Counted from the stretch's first letter, positions 34,936 to 47,460 are shown. The stretch: DNA of 64,000 nt from Caprella mutica (GCA_947561585.1 CANNZV010000946.1:124001-188000); one strand, 5' to 3'. Notes: generated from the sequence alone by a model not told the origin. Numbers and translations are program-made.

Positions 34936-37900
34936 TCAAATGTAAGCGCGACATACAGAGGGTTTTAGCAAGTTACAACCGGTATCACCCACTGTATAAC
35001 CTAAGTAAGATATTACCCTAGCGCAGCGATCAGTCAGTGAACCAGGATTGTTTGGAGACCAGTCCCCACTTGCAAAAGTTCCAGGATCACGACCAAAGAA
35101 CATCCAACTCCAAATGCCTTGAACATCTTAGGTCAAACCGACCCAGACTTCATCCACTGCAGTGTGGAGAACATGTTTTGTTTATTATCAATACAATAGT
35201 TATAGAAATTCTTAAAATAGGTTACAGGAATGAAATAGTTTGTTGTTATTTGCTTCATATAAATGCTTGAAATATTAAAGAAGTTATTTATTTACATGTG
35301 GAGACATTTTATAAATGATTAAGTGTGGGAAAAATATTTCAAGATAGACCAATTAAATTTTTGGTAGATGAAAACGAATAAATATATATAATATTAAAAA
35401 AATCTTCTATAATAATCAATTAACCATACGGAATTTTTGAAGAAGCGAAACTGCAAACTCATTGAATTTTCATATTAACTTTAACATTCATTATTTCCAT
35501 TTATTCGTTAATACAAATATTAATTCAACTAAAAATATTCCTAAACTATGAAAAGTTGAATAAGAAGACTACCTTATTTACCTCACAATCAATTAAGATG
35601 GATAATTAAGGCTAACTAAGTTAAAATAATGTATTTTAGACTACACTAAAAGGTTGTGTAATTTATTGTTATTTTTACAATTCAGTTAGCTTAACTGCCA
35701 CTAAGTCATTTTCGATGATAAAGCTTTGAAACCAATTAACCCTTTTCACTCATTCCTTTATTTCTTGGAAAAAAAATCATTTGAAACCAATTTTCATTAT
35801 AATATGTAATTTAAATTGTTCGGATTGTTTTGCAATACTATTCGACATTCTAAGCAAACAAAATTGAGTTAACCTTGATAAACGTGCTACCAAGCCCAGC
35901 GGAACATAGAGATTACCGCGACATGTAAATAGCGCACGACATCTTTGCCGCGATTTTAGGAAGCTCAATAAAGTGAGACTAACTACGTATTATACTCAGA
36001 GAACTAATTGTCCGTTACTATGGATAAAGATTACAATTTTCCATATCACATAATATGGGAAATTCATTATTTCGACTAATAAGAGTAAAAATATATTTTT
36101 ACTAATTCAGATAATGCCTACCTACGTTTAAGTTCAATCCTAACCCATTAAATCAGAGGCAATATGTATCGACCATTGCTCAGTAACGATATTATTTGCC
36201 ATTTTCATAACTCAAAAATACCAGTAGAAGGTTATCTAATTATCTTTACCCAAAACGATATAAAAATAGACTCACGTATTCACTGAAAGAAAAGTGTACT
36301 TAACCGAACCTATAAATAGTTTCATACAAACCACAATGTTGGTCATTTTTAAACCATACCACAGCTGTTGTTTGGATCAAACATCATGAATTTATAATGT
36401 AATTTTACCTACATGCATGTACTTTATCTTACCTACATCTATCATCATTTTAACTACAGCTGAATGTCTATTTTACCTACATACATGCAATTCAAACCAC
36501 AGCTGTGGTTAAACATTACCTACATGCTTATTAATTAAGCTACAGCTGGCTGTCTATTTTACTAACATGCATGCAATTCAAACCTCATGTAAAAGAATTT
36601 TTAACTGATAAACTAATCCTTCAAACTACAGTCGCTAAGCAATTTTACCTACATGCATTTTATTTTAGCCACTTGGATAATGTTTAATTTAGCTACACTC
36701 AATTACAAAATACTGTAGTAATCAAATTCATAAGAATACATATATAATACAGCATGAAGATTAACTAATAAATATAGAGTGATAATACTTCTGTTAAGTT
36801 AGTTAAAATAGATACAATATGAATAATTAAATTGGATATTTAGCAAATCTTTCCATATTTATCAAATCATTGTAATAAAACTCAAAATTAATTTATTACA
36901 TTTAATATAAAATGAACAATTTCAGAAACACACATTACTTAGTAAACATTAGTAAGAAGAAAATTATTATAGTTTCTCAGAAGCTAGAAAAATTGAAGAA
37001 TTTACCAATTTATGTATTATTAAACATGAATAAAATATTCAAGAAACATAACATTTCTATCAACTCATTAAATAGATTACTAAATTTGAGATCACACCAT
37101 CAAAAAAGAAACTGCAACTAGATTATAACTCGAGGATTAAAGAAGAATTTATATATAGTTATGTTTAAAAAGGCCCAAATAAAGCTTCCTTGTAGCTCCA
37201 AGATTTAAGTACCCGAACAAATAAAAAGTCATTTAGTGATTCATGAACTGAATTGTTCACAGCTAGCTATTTCTCAAAGCGGACTCACCAAATCAGTGAC
37301 GCATGGATCTATCATATCATAACATTGAAAGAATATCGAATAATGATGTTCACAGTAGAGTAAAAAAATGTTTCAGCACTCCTTGCCATATTTCAAATTC
37401 AAAACTTGGAATAGTTTAAAATGCTGCATCAATCGCCTTCCAAAAGTGTTGGCAACCAAAACATAATGTCATCAGAGGAAACATAATATTGATCAACTTC
37501 AGAAGACTTTGAAGATGGGTGGCTGGAATGAGACTAAGAAGGAAGATTACTTCTCTAGCCAAGCTATCCTCTTCAATAGTTAGCCATATGACTGAAAAGA
37601 AAATTACAAAGCATCAATTAATGAAGATCTTCCCATTCATAGTTAGCTAGAAGTCAAATAAATAAGTAAAACTTATAGAAACTTACCTCTAAAAGTTAAC
37701 ACCAACATCAGCAGTTGTGGGCCTCAATCTCTTGTTGTGATGATGTTAGCAAGAGTAGGCAAGCCACCCCAAAAGTCTCCATTAGAATGTCTCTGGTGTC
37801 TGCAAAAAATATGGAATTAGGAAATTGTTGAGAATAGTTAGTACAATTGAGAGATTAAGGCTAATTACTGACTAGCTATGTAGCAATGATTAGCAAAAAA

Positions 37901-40900
37901 AAACTAAAATTCACAATGAATATAATGATAATTGACTTAATTGTTAAAATAATCATCCGCAAGAGATATAAACAGTCTTAGATTAGGTAACAGAAAGAAC
38001 ATATTTCCTTTATTCAATGGACTTCTCTGAATTGAAAGCAGAGAATTAATATAATTGAATGAGAAAAATAATCAATTAGCTATCACGCAGCTATTGATGA
38101 CAACATAGAATTAAATGTAAAGAAGTAGTACTAGCTACTGAATTTAAATCACTTTGTATCTACTGTTACCAAAAATTCATATCATATTTCTCTGAAAAAG
38201 AGCCATATGAAAGTCATGGTATCAATAAAAAGTTAAAATTCTATAGAAGCAGTGGGAGATTCTGAAATTTAGGTTGATTTCAGAGAGCATTTCAGTCCCA
38301 ATTAATTAAATTGTTACCTAGAGCCAGAAAGTAACTATCTCAAATCAAATCTGCTGAATATTATTATTTTTAAATATGTTCTGTGCAAAAAATACATATT
38401 TTCTTCAATTTAAATTTATTTTGTTGAAAACAAAATGCAAAATAGAGAATTCTAGAACAATTTACCAGTTTCAGTAGTCTGGTGCTTAAATTAAAATATT
38501 TGATAGTAAAGAATACACTATTTAAAAATCTATTTGGCATACAGGTTACAGTTGAATGTAATAAATGCACTGGAATTCAAAAATCCCATTAACTGATCAT
38601 CATATATCAAAGTCCATAGAAACTGATCTCAAAAAAATCAATTTTGATAATTGTTCTCAACTTCTCATTGAAATAAAAGTAAAAGAAACCTAAAGATAAT
38701 TTTCACAGAAAAGGATAAAAAATATTCCATATTCTGCAGACTGCCAACAGAACAATCAAGTCATCAGAGATAATTATGAAATTTAGAAGATAATTATTAA
38801 TCTGTAAGTGGTGCACAGAACTAGGTACTCTTACTTTTCAAAAAAAAATCTTGAAAAAGCCAGCAAACAAAATAATTCAATTGGCTACTCTTCCATGTAC
38901 TAAGTAACTGACTAACATTATTGATTTATCAACTTTCCCTCACAATATTAAAGGCAAAATAGTGATATATAAAGAATATTAATTTATGAGAAAAGAAAAA
39001 ACAACCAAGTTTACCATCAAATACAATATGGGAGAACTGGTTAAAAAATTGGCGAGTTCATGGACCACATAATTTTACTTTGACATCAGTCTGTATTTTA
39101 ACATTATCTGTGCAAACGGCTATTGATTTCTTCTCTTATATACATGTATTTTTCTTAGAAGAGAAGGAAAACATAGAGGATTTCTTGGAAAGCACTTTAC
39201 CAGTTTCTGCAATCTGGCCAGGGCAGAGAGTCAGAAATTAAGAGTGACACTGTGGCAGACAGTCTGACAGAGACTTCAAAAAGTTTACACCAATATATTA
39301 AATTATAATTAGGATTATATTACATACAAGCACCCTAGAAGTAGAGGCTAGAGCAAACTAAAGATTATAGTCAGCTGCCTAAAGGCTATGCTGCATGGTA
39401 TTGGAGATTCTGCCTTGGACCTTTTCCTATTATAAATAGGTAGGCTGATTATCTATTTTTCAGAATGAATTGATCACAGAAAACAATTCTAGCCTAATTT
39501 ATGTTCTGATACATATAACTATTACTATAAATTTAAGCACTGGACATAGCTGAAATTAAATTAAGGTTACTACCATATTACACACCTACCTTCTTTGATA
39601 TTTCACTGAAACTGACGCGCCACTCCAGTTTCCCGCCTGATTTACATTAAATTTACATACATGTGATTAATAATTTCATAGTAATACTCTAACTACATAG
39701 ACGACGGTTATATATACTGACAAAGGAAAATAATTTACCCACATGCAAGTTTAATTTTGATTTGTATTGTAGGTAAGGTGAACTGACATAGATGATGCGT
39801 ATTTCTAACCACAGAAATATAAAATTCTACCTACATTTTGTGCGTTTATACTGACTAGGGAATTGAACCACATGCTGTAGTTCATCTACACCTAACACAT
39901 AACTAGAATTAACTACTTTAGCGTATAATTAACCCACAATGAGTTAAACTACAGTGTGTTGTTTGATGACCAAAAATTATTTCTCTCAGTGTTCCATTAT
40001 TATCCATGTAACTTTGAAACACCTGTAAATCAGCAACTGTCTCAAAAGAAGCCATGTCTGCACCCAATGATCTACAATTTTCCCTAGCAGTACACCAAGT
40101 TGTTTGTGCGGTAACGAAGAGTAGGCAAATTCCACTCACATCTGAAAATCCAGCTGATGTATCACAAGTCGTGAGAGGAGGATCTAGAACTAATGTTAGG
40201 AAATAACGAAATTTTTACATGACTCAATATTAGAAAAAATATTTGATATCGGTTTGTTCAGTTTCTATTATTAGATAGAGAAGAATAATATATCTTCATT
40301 CACAATTTAGAACTGTACATTGTGCAAACAATGTACTGTTCTAAATCTTTACAAATAATTTTGTCATGCATATTATTAGTAGATTCTTGATAATATGTGT
40401 TAGTAAAAATCACCTTGTACCTTATATCCGTATTCAGTGCAATTATTGTACAGATCATCTGAGCAGAAATCTTCCGATATCAGTTCTCCTAGAGCAGCTA
40501 TCTTTCCTGGTTCGAAACAACCTGATGAAAATGAGAAATTGGTAAATATTTGTAAATTTTCGAATACGATATAACAATTATAATTATTAATGCCTTCATC
40601 ACACAGATTCAATTCAATAGTCATGCGGTAGCATTTCTTGAGTGTACACAGAGAGAATTCACCTGAAACATCTCTCCGAACTTTACATTCGCTGTGGTCC
40701 AAATTGCCACTCTTCTTCACAAGTCCATAACCAAGAGATTCAATGTCCCAAAAAGTACAAACTCCTTCATTAGATGAAGAAAAACAGGCGAGGTAAACCC
40801 AATCCAAATTGGTGGCTAGTCCAATGCAGAGACTCAAGTTATTAACTTTATATTCTTCTTTTTGTACATTAGTAGCTGACTGCAAAGATGAAGATTGAAC

Positions 40901-40993
40901 TTCTGCTGAGACCCATTGTTTTTCAGTTAGTGATTGAACATCAGCTATAACTACTGATAGGATTAATGCTGCAACTGTGTTCTGCTTCATCAT
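34936..40993 (-). pseudogene. lectin-like gene D, disrupted
   Basis: Exon 1 is 40993-40663 (331 nt, one extra Met codon), exon 2 40521-40414 (108), exon 3 from 40189, and exon 4 35156-34936. Exons 1 and 2 are intact with the usual signal peptide, HCxGLATNLDWVYLACF-type core and GCFEPGK. Exon 3 is interrupted at 39992 by a 3.7 kb transposon inserted 3-5 nt before its donor, which now lies at 36275. Reading on into the element adds 19 foreign residues and stops at 39918. Exon 4 also has an in-frame TAA at 35130-35128 where gene C has AAA (Lys of GLTKD). Intron 1 (40662-40522, 141 nt) is a multiple of three and free of stops. Confidence 0.85.
36281..39991. mobile_element. 3.7 kb CACTG-ended DNA transposon, non-autonomous
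   Basis: Terminal inverted repeats CACTGAAAGAAAAGT and CACTGAGAGAAATAATT, flanked by a duplicated TT (36279-36280, 39992-39993). Gene C gives the exact empty site. CACTR ends with a 2-3 bp duplication fit the EnSpm/CACTA-type group. Subterminal regions (36310-36700 and 39640-39930) are packed with ACCTACATGCATG and ACCACAGCTGTGGT motifs. No transposase is visible. On the minus strand 37799-37687 and 37591 onward have good splice-site signals (TTTTTTGCAG, AG/GTAAGT, TTCTTTTCAG) and a 57-codon open stretch to 37416, but no frame joins them. Confidence 0.8.
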
Positions 40994-41279
40994 TTAAACT
41001 GTAACGAAATTTTAATCTAAACCTTAATACACCTGTTATACCATAAGTATTGGCAAGACCATCATACAATATTTCTGGTTTCAGCATTTGGCTATCTGGT
41101 TAAACAGATTTTTACGATTATTAAACTAATAAAATTAGTTTTTCAAAATTTCAATCCCTATATTTTTAATCGATAAAAAGACATCACATATGTGGTTTTA
41201 CCGCTCTTTTGTGTTGGCAGCGATGAGAATGAGGGCACAAAGAGGGTGATTGAGTATGTAGAGGGAAAAAGAGGGTTAA

Positions 41280-41304
41280 GATGTGCGGAATGCAACGCTA
41301 CTGA
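41280..41304 (-). promoter_or_regulatory. shared promoter box, gene D copy
   Basis: Exact consensus GATGTGCGGAATGCAACGCT followed by ACTGA (minus-strand TCAGT), 287 bp before the ATG. The flanks for about 60 bp on either side are nearly identical to those of gene E (59640-59750). Confidence 0.6.
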
Positions 41305-41661
41305 AACATGACTGAGTCTGGGTGGCACAACACCTCGCTCTGCTTGAATTGTCAATTGTCCATATAGATGAAGGGTTAAATTTCAATATATTATTAATGA
41401 CAGTTCATAAAATGTATGAGCTTCGCGAAGCTTAAATGTATATTACCTCTGAGTACAAGATCCAATGAATGAAGCTTTTTTTTTTAAATTGGTAATTAAC
41501 TTTATATTAATTCCTTAATTTTTGAATATCCTGAAATCCGTTGATAGTCCGATTAGATTTGAGAACCATGCAAAATTAAATATTTCTTTTCTATCATTTC
41601 GATGTTGCATCTTATGAATATTTTTTTCAGATTATTCAATCAATATGAACCATCAGTAACT

Positions 41662-42954
41662 GGGTGGGGCGTAAGTTTGGAAGCAAATGAAAGTGCATAT
41701 TATAATCCAACGAAAAATATATTTAATAATTTACAGTTATGTATTATTACATAAGGGTTTTAAGAATTTAAAAATCATAAATTTATTCAAAATGTCCCCC
41801 CTTGTTTTTTATAACAGCCTCAAATCCCCTCCGAACTCCTCCTAATGCGGCACGCAACTGTTCTTGTGAAATTTCCTTCTAAGACCTCTGGAGCGAACGC
41901 TTTAAATCATCCACACTGCGATGGAATTTACCACAGGCCTTTGATTTAAGAATGGACCATACCGAAAAGTCCATAGGATTAACATCTGGGGAGCAGGGAG
42001 GCCACATTTCTTTGGACCAAAACCGTGGAAGATGGTCATGGCACCAGTTTTGAGTGACATTTGCAGTATGTGAAGTCGCACCGTCTTGCTGAAATGTCCA
42101 TAGAGTGTCATTACCGAAGTGATCCTTAGCCAACTCCAACATTGGCGTCAAAATATTCTCAATATAACATTTAGCATTGATTTTGGCGCCTTGTTCCACA
42201 AGAATTAAAGGAGATCTCCAAGTTTCTGAAACGGCGGCCCAGACCATTACTGAAGCAGGTTTCATGGTTATGTGGACAGTTTTTTGGTTGTATGGGATGT
42301 CTTTTGCACTTTTACCAATTATTCTGTCATACCTCCGGTTGTGAGCCATTTCCACTGTGAAAATTTTCTCGTCTGACCAAACAATTTCACCAGCCGTGCC
42401 AGACTTCAATTCTCTCAGAAGTGCTTTGCTTCTCTCCAATCTCTTTTTCTCTACAGCTTCTGACAGAGTCTGTCTCTTTTGGAGGGTGAAAGAGGACATC
42501 TTTAGGTCTTCTTTGACAACTCTTCTCATTGTTCTGGGACTCACATTAGCTGTTTTGGCTAACAATCGTATTGACCTTTTCGGGTTCCTCCTGATCTTCT
42601 CTCGGGCACATTTTATCAGTTGTTTGGTGCGTTGTGAGCGTGGTCTACCACTTCTTGGACGATCAGTCAAGTCTCCTCTCTCATTAAAACGCTTCACACA
42701 CTTCCAAACAGTCGATCTCGCTATTGAGAGAGTCTTTGAAATGACGGAATCTGACTTCCCGGCACGGTGTAGAGCAATAATGGCTTCTCTTTTGTCTGAC
42801 ATTTTTGAATTGACTAAATTTTTGTAAAAAATAAAACTGCCACGTCATAATGTAGTGTCTCTACTATAGTTCAAACCCTATCACCTACTTAGGAACTTAT
42901 TTTTAAGAATTATATTAATGTTTGAAAAATTGCTTCCAAACTTACGCCCCACCC
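41662..42954 (-). mobile_element. mariner/Tc1 transposon, nearly intact
   Basis: Perfect 25 bp inverted repeats at 41662-41686 and 42930-42954 beginning GGGTGGGGCGTAAGTTTGG. TA follows the right end (42955-42956); the left end has TAAC before the repeat, so the outermost 2-3 bases have drifted. About 1.3 kb, the normal size. It lies upstream of gene D's promoter, in opposite-facing intergenic DNA, and is absent from the paralogous region near 59950. Confidence 0.9.
41783..42802 (-). pseudogene. mariner/Tc1 transposase with one nonsense codon
   Basis: ORF from the ATG at 42802. N-terminal helix-turn-helix DNA-binding region (AIIALHRAGKSDSVISKTL, then a second domain with GRPRSQRT and IRRNPKRSIRLLAK), then a DDE/D catalytic core: D in VWSDEK, D in FQQDGA, and D in SPDVNPMD. 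I count 37 residues between the second and third aspartates, a DD37D arrangement as in maT-type mariners. An in-frame TAG at 41881-41879 cuts the product to 307 residues; translation is open beyond it for 31 more codons to a TAA at 41785-41783, and a tryptophan codon would be natural at that place. All three catalytic residues precede the stop. Confidence 0.88.
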
Positions 42955-43282
42955 TATAACAGAAAGAGCCAAATGTGGAATATGTAGATATGTTAAATTG
43001 AAAAATACCGCTCTGAAGTTCGTTTCAGTACTTTTATTTCTTAAATTTCAAATAACAATCAACTTTTCATCTCGTTATATTGGTAACTAACTCACCAAAC
43101 CAAAACTGTAGACAGATAAAGTTCAATCTATGAATAGGAAATTGAAAATTAGAACAAAATTTATTCTTCTATATCTGAGTTCCAATTGAATGCAAACTGA
43201 AACAAAGGAATCTATCATCTAACTTTTAATACTTAGCCTATAGGAATGTCCTGGTTGGTAATTCTACTTTTATCTGCTACAG

Positions 43283-44865
43283 GGGTTTTGGCTGATTTCC
43301 CGAAAACGAATTTGCGGAAACCAAATTTACCGAAAGCTAATTTGACGAACCGGATTATCCGAATACGTGTTTTCTGAATTCTCAATTTTGCCAAAAATGG
43401 ATTTTCCGAAACACATAATTAGCTGGAGGACAAATTTATCAAAAGATGAATATGTCTAATTTCAAATTTAATTTAATTAAAAAGAACATTTTGTGGAACT
43501 TTGTTGTTTTAATCATTATATATCTTATGCCTAAAAAATAACACATTTCTTATATGAATTTGACATTACTATTACTATAGAAAAGTTCGTATTCCGTTCA
43601 TTCTTAAGTCATTTTTCTAAGTTCCTATACCTTACTGTATATAATAATGTTGATAAATGAAACAATGGAACGATTTATTCGAGAAGACCTGCACATATAT
43701 AAAATATACATACAGTATGGTTTCATATATTAAATAATAATATATTCAGGGCATTATTAGCTAATAAGAAGTTTATAGAAATCAGGATTCTAAACCGAAA
43801 CAAATTTATTTTTGCACGTGATACATTCCTTGAAGTCTGAGGAATATTGAGAAGATATAAGCATAACTAGTAGTAATTTATTCATGAGTAATAATTTTAA
43901 ACAACATGATGATAGTTAGGTAAAAGTTGATAGTAAGGTAATGATTGTTAGTAAGGTTATGATTGGTAGTAAGGTTAGGATTGGTAGTAAGGTTAGGATT
44001 GGTAGTAAGGTAATAATTGGTAGAAAGGTAATGATTGGTAGTAAGGTTAGGATTGGTAGTAAGGTAATAATTGGTAGTAAGGTAATGATTGGTAGTAAGG
44101 TTATGATTGGTAGTAAGGTAATGATTGGTAGTAAGGTAAAGATAGGTAGTAAAGTAATGAATGGTAGTAATTATGGCACGGACGGCCAGGTAGTAAGGTA
44201 AGGATTGGTTGTAAGATAAATAATGGTAGTAAGGAACGGGTAGGTAGTTAGGTAAGGATTGCCAGTATTGGTAATAAGGTAATGATATGTAATGAGGTGA
44301 GTTTAGGTAGTATGGATAGCTATTCAGAATAGGTAATAAGGTAAAGTTAGGTGAAAAAGTAAAGATAGGTGAAAGGAAGGCAATAAACACGGACTATTTG
44401 GGTTTTACGCCAGCAAAACACAATCTAAAAAGAACCCAAACGCTCTAATGAAAAATAAAATAACATGTGCTTAAAACTGACGGACCAATACTGAATGAAA
44501 AAGCTTGAGTTTCTTTTATATAAGCAAATGCAAAGTATCATTCAGTGATATAAAGAATATCATTTACAATGATTAAGAAAGAGACAGAATGAAGGATCAT
44601 TCAGTCAATTTCAGTTAAAATAGGTAACTATTTGTTATTTTGTTTCACTTCTTTAACTTTAGTGTAAATTTACATTTTGTTACAGTTACGTCTTTCGGCA
44701 AATTTCTTTTACGGCAAATCACACTTCGGCAAATCGGTTTTCGCCATATTTTGGTTTCAGAAAATTCTTATTCGGAGAATCCACATCGGTCAATTAGAGT
44801 TCGGCCAAATAGTTTTCGGTGAATTAAATTTCGGCAAATTCGCTTTCGGCAAATCCGCCGGATAC
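43283..44865. mobile_element. terminal-array element with TTCGGCAAATT units
   Basis: The left arm (43283-43420) and inverted right arm (44690-44865) carry units such as CCGAAAACGAATTTGC and TTCGGCAAATTCGC. The flanking 10 bp TCTGCTACAG is duplicated exactly (43273-43282 and 44866-44875). The interior includes an 18 bp minisatellite and no gene. Same design as 5501-6386 with unrelated unit sequence. Confidence 0.8.
43918..44260. repeat. 18 bp minisatellite GATTGGTAGTAAGGTTAG
   Basis: About 17 units inside the element at 43283-44865. Because the unit is a multiple of three and lacks stops, ORFs of 86 codons (+) and 170 codons (-) arise by construction; neither is called a gene. Confidence 0.85.
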
Positions 44866-46429
44866 TCTGCTACAGACCCAATTAGCTATCAGAAAAGTGA
44901 AGCTTCGATTACTATGCATTAGAGCACATTGATATGTTATACACAAGACTACTTCCATGAAACTGCAAACTATATCATTTATTCTGAACTAGTATTTTGG
45001 CACACAACATTCTATCTATAATTGCCACGTTTGATGGTAATGGTAGAATATTTTAGTGACACTAATGTGCAGTGTCTCAAAAACTTTTATTAAAAGATAG
45101 GCATCAAAACTTTTCAATGGAATATCCATGATTGGTTTGGTAATGATCACCTATAACTAATATCAATGGTTCTTATGTGGAATTCGGTACAAAAACTTTT
45201 CGAAGATTTATTCTTTTCATGTAAGGTGAAACATAATAAATTAATAAATTCACTGCCGTTGTAGAAATATGGCCGATTTAATCTGTACAAAATTTCGTTA
45301 ATAATGTGCCGCATTTCTCTATAAAGTATCAGTCCGGAAAGACTTAATAGTATAATAATCGCATGCAAAACTTTTTCCTACCAATCTTATAGTTTTGACG
45401 ACTCTAATGAACCACCTTTTGTAACTTATTCAGTTTTACTGAAATACACACATACACATACACATACCTACGTTCTTATATTTTTACTGTAAAACAATTA
45501 TATATGAACTGTTCGGTGATATCAAATATTTTTACTAAGTTTGATTGCTATATAGATTTAATTTATATTTTATATTACAATCCAAATTATCGTACAAAAA
45601 TATGAACCTTCACTATGCATTACAGTACATCGAAATGATATACACAAGACTACTACCATGTAACATTATCATAGATATTTACCAAGTATTAGGGTACTTG
45701 ACCTTCTATTTGTGAAAGCCACGTATTATGATAATGATAGGATAATTTAGTTTCAGAATACAGTGTCTCAAAAATATAATTATTTTAAAATATAAGCGGC
45801 ACTTTGTCAAACTTTTCAATAGAATCTCAATGATTGATTGGGTAAGGATCACTTTTATTTATATCAGTGTTTCAATTGTTTAATTCGGTAAAAAAAACAT
45901 TTCGCCGAATAAATTATACCTTGGAACTAGAACAGAATACTATTTTATCCTATTTTGATTGTAATATTCATATACAGGACAATAAATTGTATAGTTCAGT
46001 TTTTCGAGAAAAAAAACTAGTTTTAAAGGTTTAAGTAGCTTTTATAGTTTTTGTTATACGTCTTACTAATACAATAGCATCAAAACTTGAATCTTCGGGG
46101 CATACGAATTAAGTAAAAGTTGTTCATATTTTATGCGGGAGATTTAATTGTTACGTTCATTTTTGAATGACAATTGTTTTTGTATTTCCTTCTTTAGTTA
46201 AATTCTTATGCTTTTCTATATAGGGATTTTAAAGCACTTACAAGCTGCCACCCTCAGTTTTTTTTTGTGTCCTTTCTATAATTAGGCTATACCAATCTTT
46301 CAAATTGAAAAATATCTCTCTGTTCTATTTCCTGAATATTTTATTGGTGTGTCATTTTGATTTGTTTTTACCAATTCATCTACTATAGAAAAAGATAATC
46401 TGACTCTCGATATGCCCTCGTCAGTCGTT

Positions 46430-46520
46430 TGTTCCTTCAGTTGTGCGCGGTGCACATCAAAGAACCTTGGTATGACGTCACCCCCACGCTACGTAAGGAT
46501 TGCGGAGCATGCTGGGAGGA
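46430..46520. promoter_or_regulatory. GC-richer segment with CRE and Staf-like motifs
   Basis: Contains the palindrome TGACGTCA at about 46474-46481 and, on the minus strand, CCCAGCATGCTCCGCA, close to the vertebrate Staf/ZNF143 site CCCAGMATGCMYYGCG. Clearly richer in G+C than its surroundings and absent from the paralogous block at 61-63 kb. No adjacent ORF or RNA gene was recognised, so promoter function is only a possibility. Confidence 0.25.
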
Positions 46521-47289
46521 GTTACCAAACTAATTAATAGACCCAACTTTCATCAATAAGAATTCACACGGAGAATACTTGCGACTCACAATCCTATCAA
46601 GTCAGATAATTTTAGAATTTTATGTAGTGTTAACAATTTTAATGATTTGATGATTTCTAAACGTCAACCAATTTTAATTAAAACTGAAAGTTCTTATACT
46701 TTAACTTCAATTAAAATTTCAATAATTGTTTTTTTGTTCAAAAAATTTTAATGTAAATTTTATATTCATTTAGAGAATTTTATATTTCAGTTGAAAATGA
46801 TAGCTATATCTATCGAAGTATCCTGATTTTAATAGAAATGTACAAACTTCAGTACTAGTGCTGTTTTACCCTTCAATTTAAATCTTTGTGCTGAGGAAAA
46901 TAATTATGACGGCGCTTCTTTCAAAATGTTCGTAGAAATTATATAACCAACATTTATTTTCTCGTCACCGCATATATATTCAATAAATATATCTACGTAT
47001 CATCTCAAATTATTTAGAATTCTTGAAAGGTTTTCTCACATCCATATATATTCGTATGGAATATACATGTAATAATACGTTTTAGCATTTTTGTAACATC
47101 ACGCGATAGTTAAAGATTCCTCGATATTGAAATTCTTATATAATGGTTTAGCCTAAAATTCATCTTCCGTTAATTCAATACTTGAAAACTAAGTAGTACG
47201 CACAAATTATTAGAATATTAAATTAGGAAATAAAGATATAATTTCAATAATTTCCAAACAGTTAATTAAGAGATTAAATGAAATTACTA

Positions 47290-47460
47290 CAAATTGAATA
47301 GTTATTGTAGAGCTGTATCACAGATACAGCAAAAGTTATTGTAGAGCTGTATCACAGATACAGTAATAGTTATTGCAGAGCAGTATCACAGATAGAATAA
47401 TAATTATTGTAGAAATGTATCATGGATACAATAATAGTTATTCAAGTGCTGTATCAATCA
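47290..47460. repeat. 34 bp array with CTGTATCACAGATACAG palindrome, copy 1
   Basis: Four to five units of TTATTGTAGAG followed by the palindrome CTGTATC-ACA-GATACAG. Paralogue of the longer array at 62290-62630. Confidence 0.8.

Larger units (their letters stand above)
29640..40700. repeat. tandem segmental duplication, block 2
   Basis: Second copy of the unit described for 22130-29330. It is longer than block 1 because of the 3.7 kb insertion at 36281-39991; without it the unit is about 7.5 kb. Confidence 0.85.

Noticed and set aside
42357..42827. 156-codon plus-strand ORF
   Set aside because: Antisense shadow of the mariner transposase.
43878..44390. 170-codon minus-strand ORF rich in YLTTN repeats
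   Set aside because: It translates the 18 bp minisatellite; the opposite strand is open too.
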